Below are positions 1-10,900 of a stretch of DNA of 64,000 nt, in pieces. Both the position numbers and the translations under genes were made by a program. The notes beneath the pieces were generated by a model. That model searched no databases and was not told where the DNA came from. It saw only the letters and a list, made by a program, of their open reading frames with translations. Origin of the DNA: Dioscorea cayenensis subsp. rotundata. Lineage: Eukaryota > Streptophyta > Magnoliopsida > Dioscoreales > Dioscoreaceae. The stretch's first letter is position 1. Each line of letters begins with the position of its first letter. Location of the stretch: the NCBI RefSeq assembly GCF_009730915.1, contig NC_052489.1, positions 25,103,916 through 25,167,915 of the forward strand. Reading direction: 5' to 3'.

Positions 1-295
1 TCTTCACTCCGCTGATCTTCATCATCTTTCCCTTCTCAACAAAGGCAGTCACCTCAGTGGCATAAGACACAACTTGTTTGATCTTCTTGAATGTGTGTTC
101 CTTCTTCTTCTTCTGGACAAGCCAAATGAATCCACCTGCACGGTTGTAACCAAACTCTTGAATGTCATCCAATGGAAACAAACCATTCGGAAGACCGAGC
201 TCTCCGAGCACTTCGGCGGCCTTCTTCTTGCAAGAGGCATCACCTTTTACTATCTCTGCACCTTCCCGGTGACTCTCAATGGTTTGGGATGCCAT
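1..295 (-). CDS. DUF538 protein, array copy 1 (cut by window edge)
   Basis: This is the N-terminal part of a small DUF538-family protein; the window begins inside the gene, so residues 1-98 are visible and the rest lies to the left. The start reads MASQTIESHREG, and the visible part carries the family motif LPNGLFPLDDI (35-45) and the GYNRAGGFIWL stretch (49-59). There is no signal peptide and no membrane segment, so a cytosolic protein is expected. Family members have been linked to stress responses and trichome or branch growth in Arabidopsis, but the biochemical role is not settled. A TATA box lies about 90 bases upstream of the start codon. Where visible the protein matches copy 2 except for Met-Met rather than Met-Ile at residues 91-92. 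Confidence 0.9.
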   Translation of the reverse strand, partial: MASQTIESHREGAEIVKGDASCKKKAAEVLGELGLPNGLFPLDDIQEFGYNRAGGFIWLVQKKKKEHTFKKIKQVVSYATEVTAFVEKGKMMKISGVK

Positions 296-380
296 TTCTT
301 GAGGAAGAATGGATGAGTTTTGGAGGTTTGAAGTAGTTTAGGGTGATGGTGGTGGTGGTAATGGTGGTGTTGAGGTTTGT

Positions 381-390
381 GTATATATAG
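381..390 (-). promoter_or_regulatory. TATA box of DUF538 copy 1
   Basis: On the minus strand this reads CTATATATAC, 86-95 bases before the ATG. A W-box (TTGACC, 483-488) lies about 100 bases further upstream, with a TTGAC core between them. The same arrangement is seen before copies 2, 4, 5, 6 and 7. Confidence 0.7.
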
Positions 391-1416
391 ATGAAGATTG
401 GAAGAACAGGGCACAAGAAAGGAGAGAGTGGAGAAGAGTTTAAACTTTGACTTTGTATTTGCAGACCCAGACTAAGTTTCTTGGTCAACAAAAGGTTTCT
501 ATTTATTTCTTTCAATGAGAAAGTTGGGTGGATATGAATTGGTTTTTCTTTTTTTCTATTAAGCCATGATTTGTATCATCCGTCCATAGATATAGGTGCA
601 TGGGCGAGCATGTGAGTCATTTTATTTTAAACAAATGAAGGACCATATTTTAAAAAAAACTTTTTTTTATGATTAATTTTTTTAACAAAACCCACAAATG
701 CGTCCTGCGAAAAGTATTAAAAGACAGATGAGTACGATAGTACACTTGTTATGGTGGTTTAACAATCTTTTAATTATTTATTAACTCAGTCAGACATCAT
801 GTGATGAGATTAAAATCATTTAATATGAATGCTTAGAAGATATTTTTGGAATCAAACTAATTTAATAAATTCCCTGTAATGTAATTTGGGATGGAAATAA
901 TCTTTGTTAGCTGATGTACGATTCAAATTTAGGTTTTTGGGTCAAGAAAAATGGCGAATCCAGCAATGGCACATGTGCAATGTGCATAGTGAGAGAACCT
1001 ACATTGTTAGGAGAAATGTCATTGGACATTTAGCTCTCTTATTTGACCATCTATTTATTAATCCTCTTTCTCATGTCATTACTGTTATTTTTGACAATAT
1101 TTGGAAACAAATTATTTTTAAAATTTATATGATATATTTGGTCAACATAAATAACGATTCAACCACATTTATCAAACAAATATATATATATATATATATG
1201 GGCGGCTAGCTTTTGCACATGTTGATTTTAGTGAAATAGCAAAAGTTAATCATTATAGTAAATCTAGCTAGGTTTATTATTCTCATCATACAGCCATACA
1301 AAAAAATCATTAACAATAGAAAACTAGAATTTTGTTCAATAAAAAAAACCATTAACAATAGAAAAATTAGAATTTTTGTTCAATAATTGATGGTGTTCAT
1401 AATCCCAAGCGTTGTT

Positions 1417-1658
1417 ATTATTTTTTTGACAAGAGGAACAGATGACCAAGGGCCCCTGCTAAACCATCAGAGTCATGCACAAGCCTTGGTGGAGCAAGTG
1501 GGGGCGGGGCCCGAGCACATAAAGGCGTTGGGACCACCCACACACAACCACCACTCATATCTCCCAGAAATGTGCCCTCAGCCGAGAATCAAACTCTCAC
1601 CACTTGGTGAAGAGCTCTATCGGTCACCCATATACCAATAGGTCATTTAGTCATTGGC
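1417..1658 (-). mobile_element. tRNA-derived SINE in spacer A1
   Basis: The 242-bp insertion is flanked by near-perfect 16-bp direct repeats (1401-1416 and 1659-1674, AATCCCAAGCGTTGTT with one mismatch). Spacers B and C have the empty site. On the minus strand it has a box-B-like GAGTTTGATTCTC, an A-box-like TGGCCTATTGGTA upstream of it, and a T-run at its left end that is the A-tail. These features fit a tRNA-type SINE. A4 and A7 hold the same insertion at the same site. Confidence 0.8.
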
Positions 1659-2403
1659 AATGCCAAGCGTTGTTGTTAATACAAGAGATTTGTGTTCTAT
1701 GGAGGTCACGAGCCATTATTAGTACCTATATTTGTTCTAGCAAACGAGATGAAATGATTTTTTCACCAAGTATATAGAATCTCTAGCTTTGTTTTTCTCC
1801 TTAACGATGTGAAATTTATGTCGGTGAAATGTGAGAAGATTCTTACCATAAGTATGAAATTTATAGCAGACACATATATGGTCCTTTTGGAGAGCCAACT
1901 TTGAACCTGTCTACTAACATTTGGAATTTCCTCATCCAAGTTATATTTTAAAATATTTGGTTAGAAAAAAAAACTGCATATATTCAAATAATATTTCTTG
2001 CCAGTTATCTTTCTATTAAGAGTGATCCTATTTTTCTATTTTAGTCATTTGTAGCCCCAGATTCAAAGCAGTTGAACTTGAGAGACTCAAATAAGATCTC
2101 TACTTTTTGTGCTCTTTCATGAAGATTGAGGGAACTCCTAGCCTTTAATTAAGGAGGTGTCTAAAGATTTTTAACATTCAAACAACTTACAGAGTGACTA
2201 CGAATAGATAATCCAATGGGTGAATTGAAGACTTTATCTCCCTTTTCCTCTCCTTTTAATCCTCTTACGAGCCACTTAACCACCCTAGTGTAACTCATTT
2301 AATCTATAACCTTTTTTATTTCTCTTATTCCCTTCTACTTCTACTGTTTCTTTCTAATACCCTTCTTCTCTCTTCTCAATGCTACACTCCCTCTATCTAT
2401 ATT

Positions 2404-5365
2404 TGTGGACCCCGCCAGGAATGGTGGACCTACCTCTTTTATTTGTCTCCTTACAACCTAGTTAAGTGCTAACCATGTTTGCTTTACCCTTAATCCCTTC
2501 CTCTTCTTCTTCTTATCACCTTGCTAGGAGTTTTTCTAGAGAGAGGAATTCCCGAAGGGATTCCCGGACGCCATCTCGTCATTGTCTCCTTCTTGGCCGA
2601 ACGTATACACCCCATGATCATCTCCCTCCTCCATTCCTCCATCTCTCTTCTTTCTCTCCATTCTCTCACTTGATCTTACTCCCTTAGAAGTTGAAGAAGA
2701 GGGTCATTCGTCACCGGAGTTCGGATCTCCATCGGTAGTCTTGGCATCCGGAGGCGAGGAGAAGAAGATCAAGTAGCCGTTGGCGCTTCTCCAAAGGCTA
2801 GGTAGGCTCTCTCTCTCTCTTGGTGATGGTAGGGTGGTATGCTATAGTCTTGGGAGAAGCTTGTGTTTGTAAAAATCTTGAGCTTGGTGGTAGATTATTT
2901 TCTAATAAATATTCATGATTTGAAGCTCTTAGTGGGCGATCTATGCTCTCATGTGTCTATGGTTGCCTTTGATGATGATGTTTGCATGTAGAGCTTCACC
3001 ATTTTGATTTGTGTTTGGCTTATCCTTGCATGGAGCTATATATTTATATTTGCATACATGAAACCATGGCTAGTGAGTGTGTAGGAAGCTATATATATGT
3101 ATGTTTACATTTTCATGCAAGAGACTAAACCACTTCTACCTATAGGTTTAGATCACTCTTGTGTCCCTTGAATACCTCAAGTTCATGGCCTCCAAGGATG
3201 TATATTTATATATATTTACACACATGAAACCACCTCCATATGTATATGCATATATGTTTGAAGCCACTCATACATGTGCAAGAAACCATGTTCTCATTTG
3301 CATGAAACCTTATGTTACACCCTTGAATGTTAGCTAGCATGATCCATCTATTGGTGTATGAGTTTTGCATGCATACACCTGCCCTTATATACATATATAT
3401 AGATTATGTTTACTTACTATGTGTGCATGACAATAATACTTAAATGGCATGCATCCTGGTTGTGATAAATTGAAATAGTTATGTATTGGCATAGTGAACC
3501 ACTATGTTGGTAGGGCATGAGTTGTGTTCATTTAATTATAGCATTTGATGTTTATTTTCTTTTTATTTTCTTTTTCTTTGTTTTGTTGCTTCCTTTGAAT
3601 CCTTGAGTTCTAATTTGTGTTTAGAAAGACCATGCTTTGTAGTAGAGTGTTGGTATTTTAGACTAGTTTATCTTTAGCCTTAGTGCTTAAACACTTCCAA
3701 GTATTCATGTCTATTTGGTTGGTTTTCCCTTGGATTATAGGACCACCTTGAGCATCATCTTGGATTTCTTTTGAATTTAGGAGATCACCAAGTAAGTAAT
3801 CCCTTGAACTCTTGTATTTAAATTTTGTTGTTTTGGTTTATTTTCATGTAAAATTTTTGAAAATTTATTTGCAATTATTCTTTGAAAATTATTGTGGGAA
3901 TGTCATCTTATTTATGACTTATGTTTTTAGATGAAGAGAAGTTTCTATACATAGTTGGAACCATGGTATTATTACTTTGTCAAAACTTATATAGGTTATT
4001 TCCCTTGATTACCTTTAATTATTTGACAAAGTGTTTATCCTTTTTGTAATCCTCTTTATTTCCAATAACAAAAAACTTAAGATTAATAAGTGCTTGAATC
4101 TTTGGTCCACCTGCCATCAACTTAGATTATCTATTTATTATTTGGTTATATTGTTATTCCTTAAATATCCACTTGCCTTTATGTCCTTGCCCATCTCCTT
4201 TCTAAAATTGTTACCATCCTGGTTTTGACATTGTTTCCTTTGAATTTATTTGTCTAGCTATCTTGGAAATAGGTGGGTCATTTTTCTTCAATTGATGAGA
4301 CACATTAGACTTTGTATTTTTTTAAAAAAAAATTTTAGTATTTTATTATATTAATAATTATGCATTTCACCCTTGAGATTGGTTGAATAATTATTTGTTG
4401 GTTATTTATACTTGTGGTATTTTATTTTATTGGTAAATCATTTATTTTCTTGAATTTGGGGAAAATATTTGTGAAATGTTGTTATTATTTCTTCAAAGTG
4501 GAACCAGGCTTAGGCTTGGAAAAGTGAGTATATTATTTTACATTATTTATTTATCTATTTATTTATTTATTTATTTACTTTATTTTATTAGTTGAATTTT
4601 TGAAAAATACTTGTGAATATTCTGTATTCTTGGCTTGGAAATGTGTCTGAATATTTTGGTCTCCAAATGAGCGATATGCAACCTTGTCAGTAGGGGGTTA
4701 AACCCTGACCTTGTCGACAAGTAATTTTAAGAAAATGAGACTGCAGTTTTGCACCGTGTCCGTTCGGTGAAATAATCAACGACCACCTGGTATTCAGTCT
4801 CGGGTCACCGAGGGTAAATAAATGATTTCTGTTATTTTGGCTCGGGTCTGTCACAGAGGGGAAACAATTGACCTTTGGCACTTACAGTGAATTTGGAGAC
4901 ATACTTTGGATTTTGTTATTTATTGTTTTACCTTTTGATTTTGTTTACACTATTTTTGTTTTATTGATTTTTGTGCAAATTTCAGACCTAAACTTTTGCT
5001 TTCAGTTTGTTTTGGATTACTTACTGGGCTAGTGAGCTCATGGATTTATTTTTAAATACTTTTCTTATCAGGAGTAGTAGACCCAGGGATCTTAGAAGGC
5101 TTCCAGTAGATGTCTTCTTTGAAGTTGTCTTATGTCTTTGTATCAGTTGTATTGTCGTTAAGAACCTCCTTGTAGGTCTTGCTATATTTCTTTTGCTTTA
5201 TATTCGAGCTTGGTTGTAAACCTTAAGTTGTACTCTTATTTGGTATTTCTGTTAATTTATTTTCTACTCCTAGTCTGTGTTTAGATTGTGAGGCCTTGCA
5301 GGTTCACTGGGCCCGCCCTGTGGGTCTGCGGCTGTTTGTCAGCGCACCAAGTTCGTGGCGTGACA
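2404..5365. mobile_element. Solo LTR (2.96 kb) in spacer A1
   Basis: Spacer A1 carries 2,962 bases absent from A4 and A7. The block starts TGTGGACC and ends GTGACA, so it has the TG...CA ends with short TGT/ACA inverted repeats of a long terminal repeat. It is flanked by a perfect 5-bp target duplication ATATT (2399-2403 and 5366-5370). There is no coding region, no visible primer-binding site and no second LTR, so a solo LTR left by LTR-LTR recombination is the best reading. A non-coding LARD-like element is the alternative. It includes a CT microsatellite (about 2809-2820) and long T-rich tracts. Confidence 0.78.
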
Positions 5366-5496
5366 ATATTTGTATCTTTTAGGGTGATTTATCTAATTAA
5401 AAAAATCACATGGTTTTAATTTTAAAATATAAATATATAGAGGTTAGACACATTGGAGATCATCTTGTAAAAGTTCTACTCAATAATATAAAGTAA

Positions 5497-5530
<34 letters not shown>

Positions 5531-6226
5531 CACTTTAATGAGGAGACGAAGAATGGAATAAACAACCAACTCTCTATTGTCCAGAAAATGATCAAAACCG
5601 GTGTATTTTTTAATCATAAATTAAAAACCAAAATTTCTTTTAAAATTTAATTATTTAAAATCCAATCAATAATACGTTATTTTTATATCTAGCAAATATT
5701 ACAATCCACTATGGGATACTTAAGAAATACTCATAATTAAGAGAACTTTCTTGATATGTCCTAATAGTGATTACATTATTTGTTATTATTGCTATTTCTA
5801 AATTTCTATGACGTAGGAGGACATCTTGAGAAATAAGAATGGCTGATGCTTTGGTTGCTTATAGTAGGTAGACTCCGAGACTTTCACTCCACTACGTACA
5901 GGAGGTATGATCGAACACCTTACACAAAAATTATGGTATCAATAGGCTAAAAAATTGTTAGCGGTTGTAATTTATTTAAATTTATAAAAATAAAAAATAA
6001 AATAATTCATAACCACATAGATTCATCAGAAGAGTAAGATTACAATTATTCATCAAAAGGACATATAATTAAATTAATGAAGAAGCTTACAAATTCTTAT
6101 CCTTTATGTTAAGAAATAACAGTGATGCATATTGGCTACAGAACAACCATAAATTAAAACAGTGAAACAACTACACACGAAGAAGATAAATAACACCCGC
6201 TCTAGAGCTCCAATTAATGTATCACT

Positions 6227-6652
6227 CTACTCAAGCTCAAAGGCAGACACAGGGAAGCTATCAGAGAGACCAGTGCCAGTCTTGAAGGTGATCTTCCCGG
6301 AAGAAGGATCCTCAATGTACATCTCCACAACAGACAGCCAAAGAAGAAGCTCTCTAGTCTTCACTCCGCTGATCTTTATCATCTTTCCCTTCTCAACAAA
6401 GGCAGTCACCTCAGTGGCATAAGACACAACTTGTTTGATCTTCTTGAATGTGTGTTCCTTCTTCTTCTTCTGGACAAGCCAAATGAATCCACCTGCACGG
6501 TTGTAACCAAACTCTTGAATGTCATCCAATGGAAACAAACCATTCGGAAGACCGAGCTCTCCGAGCACTTCGGCGGCCTTCTTCTTGCAAGAGGCATCAC
6601 CTTTTACTATCTCTGCACCTTCCCGGTGACTCTCAATGGTTTGGGATGCCAT
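6227..6652 (-). CDS. DUF538 protein, array copy 2 (141 aa)
   Basis: This is a complete intronless gene for a 141-aa DUF538 (PF04398) protein. The motifs in order are LPNGLFPLDDI (35-45), GYNRAGGFIWL (49-59), a lysine run KKKK (62-65), SYATEV (77-82), ELLLWL (101-106) and a C-terminal GKITFKTGTGLSDSFP block (119-134). The domain fills the whole chain, as in the short cytosolic members of the family. The chosen start is the first ATG after a TATA box 86-95 bases upstream and gives the standard N-terminus. It differs from copies 5 and 8 by Ala20-Ser21 rather than Ala-Ala, and by Ile92 rather than Met. Molecular function is unknown; this family is often stress-responsive in plants. Confidence 0.94.
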   Translation of the reverse strand: MASQTIESHREGAEIVKGDASCKKKAAEVLGELGLPNGLFPLDDIQEFGYNRAGGFIWLVQKKKKEHTFKKIKQVVSYATEVTAFVEKGKMIKISGVKTRELLLWLSVVEMYIEDPSSGKITFKTGTGLSDSFPVSAFELE

Positions 6653-6737
6653 TTCTTGAGGAAGAATGGATGAGTTTTGGAGGTTTGAAGTAGTTTAGGG
6701 TGATGGTGGTGGTGGTAATGGTGGTGTTGAGGTTTGT

Positions 6738-6747
6738 GTATATATAG
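6738..6747 (-). promoter_or_regulatory. TATA box of DUF538 copy 2
   Basis: CTATATATAC on the minus strand, 86-95 bases upstream of the start codon. A W-box TTGACC is at 6840-6845. W-boxes are WRKY transcription factor sites, which would fit stress induction; that link is inference. Confidence 0.7.
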
Positions 6748-8261
6748 ATGAAGATTGGAAGAACAGGGCACAAGAAAGGAGAGAGTGGAGAAGAGTTTAA
6801 ACTTTGACTTTGTATTTGCAGACCCAGACAAAGTTTCTTGGTCAACAAAAGGTTTCTATTTATTTCTTTCAATTAGAAAGTTGGGTGGGTATGGATTGGT
6901 TTTTCTTTTTATTTCTAACAAGACTTAGATTAGGCCATGATAGATATAGCTCATGTGCGAGCATGTGAGTCATTTAATTTAAAACAAATGAAGGACATAT
7001 TTAAAATCTTTTTCCTTCTTGTCTGATTTATTTATTTATTTATTAACAAAAGTAACAAATGCGGCCCTACAAAAAGTATCAAAGAATAGGCAAATACGGG
7101 TGTGCACTAATCACGATGGTTTAATAACTTTTTAGAGATTTATTAACTCGGACAAACGTTATACGGAATGATTAGAGTTCTTTCATGTGCAAGGTGAGAG
7201 AACTTATATAATTAGGAGAAATGTTACTAGATATTTAGTCCACTTGTTTGACCATGCATCTATTTATTAATCCTTTTTGCCATCTGATTGCTTTTATTTT
7301 TGGCAATATTTGGAAACAAATTATTTCTAAAATTTATATGATATATTTGGCAGGCAAAAATAATGATTCAACCATATTTATCAAACAAATATATAAATAT
7401 ATATCAAGAGGACTAATATTCTAGGGACTTTCGTAAATAAATTATCTACAAATGAACGTCAAATGTTGGATTTGATATCACCCATTCCAATGAAAAGTAC
7501 TCTATAACAGTATTGTCAACAATACTAACTTAGACTAAGAGTGTTTTTATGAACAATAGCATAATAGAAAATATGGGATAGGTAGTTTTTCATCTCAACC
7601 ATCTGAACTTGATCGCAATAGCAAAAAATTAAATCCCACCAATCCACCCTTATTTGCACCCTCTCTTTTATATTTGTCATCTGCGAACGCTTTGCGGATG
7701 TCCGCAAATAAGGAATCGCCATATATATGTATATATATTTGGTTGGCTTTTGTACAATGTCGATTTTGGTAAAATAGCAAAAATCATTATTATTCACATC
7801 ACATAGCCATATAAAAAACATCATTAATAATAAAAAAAAAAACTAGAATTTTGTTCAATAATTGATGGTGTCCATAATCCCAAGCGTTGTTGTTAAGACA
7901 AGAGATCAGCGCTCTCTCACAGGCCATTATTAGTATCTATTTGTTCTAGCAAAATAGATGAAAATGATTCTTTCACCAAGTAGAATCTTTAGCTTTGTTT
8001 TTCTCCTTAACAATGTGAAATTTATGTTGGTGAAATGTGATTAGATTCTTACTGTAAGTATGAAATTTATGGCAAATGCATATATGGTCCTTTTGGAGGA
8101 CCAACCTTGAACTTGTCTACTAATATTTGGAATTTGTCACATAAGCTATATTTTTAAATATTTGGTTAGAAAAAAAACTGCATATTCAAATAATATTTCT
8201 TGCCACCAGTTGTATCCCTATTAAGAGTGATCATATTCTTCTAGTTTAGTCATTTGTAGCC

Positions 8262-8427
8262 CAAGATTCGAAGCAATTGAGGTTGAGAGACTCAAATAAG
8301 ACCTCTGCTTTTTGTCCCAAGATTCGAAGCAGTTGAGATTGAGAGACTCAAATAAGACCTCTGCTTTTTGTCCCAAGATTCGAAGCAGTTGAGATTGAGA
8401 GACTCAAATAAGACCTCTACTTTTTGT
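8262..8427. repeat. 56-bp tandem repeat, three copies (B2)
   Basis: A unit of about 56 bases beginning CCCAAGATTCGAAGCA and ending in CTTTTTG is present three times; B5 has two copies (about 21212-21320) and the A and C spacers one. Copy number therefore changed after the B spacers were duplicated. Confidence 0.75.
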
Positions 8428-8872
8428 GTTCCGAAGATTGAGGGAACCCTAGAATTAAGGAGGTGTCCAAAGATTTTTAACATTTCAGAACTTTCACAGT
8501 GACTATGAATAGATAATCCAATAGGTGCATTGAAGATTTTATCTCGCGTTTTCTCTTCTTTTAAACCTCTTGCAAGCCACTTAACCACCCTAGTATAACT
8601 CATTTTATATAACCTTTTTTTATTTCTCTCTTTCTAATACGCTTCTCCTTTTTTTTTCTCTGTGCTACACTTCCTTTATTTATATGCTACACTCCCTTTA
8701 TTTATATTTGTATCAGTTATATTTCTATTACATTTAGGATGATTTATTAAATTAGAAAAATACAAAAGAAATCGCATGGCTTTGATAATAAATTATAAAT
8801 ATAGAGAAGTTAGACACATTGGAGATCACCTTGTATAAGGTCTACTCCATAATATAAAGTATATTATTATTA

Positions 8873-10130
8873 GGGAAAATTATTTAAAAATCCTTATGAA
8901 GTTTCATTTTTCCTCTGCAGTCACTTTGACATTTGCACTTCCCATATAGTCTCTCTTTTTTACATAGCTTCTTTTTTACTCCTTGTTGTGGCACGCTTAA
9001 CGCTTTGGAGGCTTTTTTCTCTAATGATAGAAATGCCCCTCTCTTTCGCCTCCCGCCGAATCACATTAACCTTTTGGTAGGTAATGGTAGAAGCCATCAT
9101 CTTCATCCTCTTTTACTGTACTTCATCTTCATCTTCATCTTTATCCTCTGTCTCTTGTTTTTCTTCTTGTCCTTGTTCTTCTTCTTTGCCTCCTTCTTTC
9201 TGTCATTCAAGTAAGCAACATCTCCATTCCTATTGTTCATTTTTGTGGGAGATGTAGTTCAGTTTTAGTTACTTCCTCTTTATGTTTTTTTTAACCTATG
9301 GATTTCTCCAATGTTTACGCAAGTATTAGTCATTATGGAGAAATCTTGTGCTGTGACTCATTTCAAAGGCGAAGGATGGCTACTATAATTCACAGTCTCT
9401 GCAATAAGGGTCAGGTAATACTTAGCATTGACTAGAGTGGAAGCCATTTCTATATTCAATTGAAATTACACAAAATCATTATATTTTACATAGCATGAGG
9501 ATATTTTACACAGGAAAAAATGTATATTATACAGAAAAACTCAAAAATCGAAAATAATACACACAAATGCCTGAAACCCACACAGCCAAAAGTTGGATTC
9601 TACACAAGAAACCCCAAAAAATACACACGAAAAGCACACAAGACCAATCTACATCAAGTCAGCCGACTTCTCCTTACTTTTTACTTGTGTTTTGGTTTGC
9701 AAGAAGGCTCACGAGTTTGTGGGAACTTCGGTCGAAAGACGAGAGTGTGAAGAGAAGAACAAGGTCGTCGGCAAACGAACAAGAAGAAGAAAGTCATAGG
9801 CAAAAGAAGAAGAAGAAGAATGGTTTCCACTGCGATGACGCATATAAGTAAAAGACCAAGAGCCGCCTAAGCAGTTACAGGAGGTGGGTTTCCAACTGTT
9901 GGGCAGTTTCCAACGCCAGTTCAGTCATTTCCCCGCTTTTAGGTTTTAGAACTTGAACAAGGACAAAGATGACATTTCCATGGCCAATTAACTACACCTT
10001 AACATCCGTTAGTGCCTTTTGGATTTGATAAAAATTAATTTGAAATGGAGGGACCTTTGAAGAATAAGCAAACTTCAAGGGATTTTTAAGGCATCTGCAA
10101 ACTATAGAGGGACTTATAGATAATTACATG
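8873..10130. mobile_element. Non-autonomous DNA element of spacer B2
   Basis: This block is present in B2 and B5 at the ATT microsatellite and absent from all A and C spacers, so it is an insertion that predates the block duplication. Its ends form a degenerate inverted repeat (AAAATTATTTAAAAATCC at the left; the right end reads ATAATTACATG). Any target duplication is hidden in the ATT repeat. Inside are CTT-rich and GAA-rich tracts and no credible coding frame. MULE-like or other MITE-like origin is possible; the class is not proven. Confidence 0.55.
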
Positions 10131-10626
10131 TTATTATTATCACTTTAAGTAGAAGATGGAGAATGGAGTAGACTACCAACTCTCTTGTTCAGCAAATAGT
10201 CAAAACCAATGTATTTTTTAATCATAAATTAAAAACCGGAGGTATGATGGGTAGGCAGACTCCGGGACTTTCACTCCACTACAGGAGGTATGATCGAACA
10301 CCTTACATAAAAGTCATGGTGTCAATAACCAAAATATTGTAGGGGTTGTAATTTTATTTAAGGTTTTTTTTTCAAGTTTATAAAACATAAAAAAATAAAA
10401 ATAAAATAATTCATAAACACATAGATTCATCAGAAGAAGAAGAAGATTACAGTTATTCATCAAGAGGACATATACGTGAAGAAACTTGCAAATTATTATT
10501 CTTTATGTTAAGAAATAACGCATATTCACTACAGAGCAACAATAAATTAAACAGTGAAAAAACTGCACACGAAGAAGATAAATAACACCGGCTCTAGCTA
10601 TATAGATCTCCAATTAATGTATCTCT

Positions 10627-10900
10627 CTACTCAAGCTCAAAGGCAGACACAGGGAAGCTATCAGAGAGACCAGTGCCAGTCTTGAAGGTGATCTTCCCGA
10701 AAGAAGGATCCTCAATGTACATCTCCACAACAGACAGCCAAAGAAGAAGCTCTCTAGTCTTCACTCCGCTGATCTTCAACATCTTTCCCTTCTCAACAAA
10801 GGCAGTCACCTCAGTGGCATAACACACAACTTGTTTGATCTTCTTGAATGTGTGTTCCTTCTTCTTCTTCTGGACAAGCCAAATGAATCCGCCTGCACGA
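10627..10900 (-). pseudogene. DUF538 copy 3, 5'-truncated pseudogene
   Basis: Only codons for about residues 52-141 remain. The reading frame is open from RAGGFIWL to the stop, but at 10900 homology to the other copies ends and AT-rich spacer sequence (10901 onward) follows directly. The start codon, the first 51 residues, the TATA box and the promoter are all missing. Compared with spacer C6 the missing piece is about 1.05 kb, once the transposon in C6 is discounted. It also has Cys for Ser at residue 77 (VVCYAT) and Phe for Ser at 118 (PSFGK), both unique in the array. An internal Met can open a 66-aa frame, but without promoter and N-terminal half it is best called a dead copy. Confidence 0.9.

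Larger units (their letters stand above)
296..6226. repeat. Array spacer A1
   Basis: This is the type-A spacer between copies 1 and 2. It holds the copy 1 promoter, about 1 kb of AT-rich sequence, a SINE (1417-1658), a stretch shared by all spacers (around 1740-2400), the solo LTR (2404-5365), an ATT microsatellite (about 5499-5527) and the common 3' flank of copy 2. It is homologous to A4 and A7. A1 is the most diverged of the three, for example in the SINE and in the A/T-rich tract near 650-720. I see no gene in it. Confidence 0.8.
6653..10626. repeat. Array spacer B2
   Basis: This is the type-B spacer between copies 2 and 3, homologous to B5 (19593-23827). It contains the copy 2 promoter, a hairpin TTTGCGGATGTCCGCAAA at 7691-7708, a 56-bp unit repeated three times (about 8262-8427), a 1.26-kb inserted element (8873-10130) and the common 3' flank. 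About 250 bases present in B5 (23179-23440) are missing here at about 10238-10248. No gene is visible. Confidence 0.8.

Noticed and set aside
2466-2687. 73-aa frame in the solo LTR
   Set aside because: Ser/His-rich chance frame from CT-rich DNA; no domain.
5880-5930. Conserved CACTCCACTAC-CAGGAGGTATGATCGAACACC stretch in the 3' flank of most copies as a tRNA-type SINE
   Set aside because: The complement has a weak box-B-like GTTCGATCATACC, but I could not find an A box at proper distance, an A-tail or target duplications.
6162-6422. 86-aa plus-strand open frames antisense to each DUF538 gene (also at 15660, 19102, 28654, 33652)
   Set aside because: They are mirrors of a conserved minus-strand coding sequence; their conservation follows from the sense protein and no domain is recognisable.
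6633-6872. 79-aa and 74-aa minus-strand frames over the DUF538 promoters
   Set aside because: They cover the TATA box and leader, are rich in His/Thr from GGT/CAC repeats, and recur only because the promoters are duplicated.
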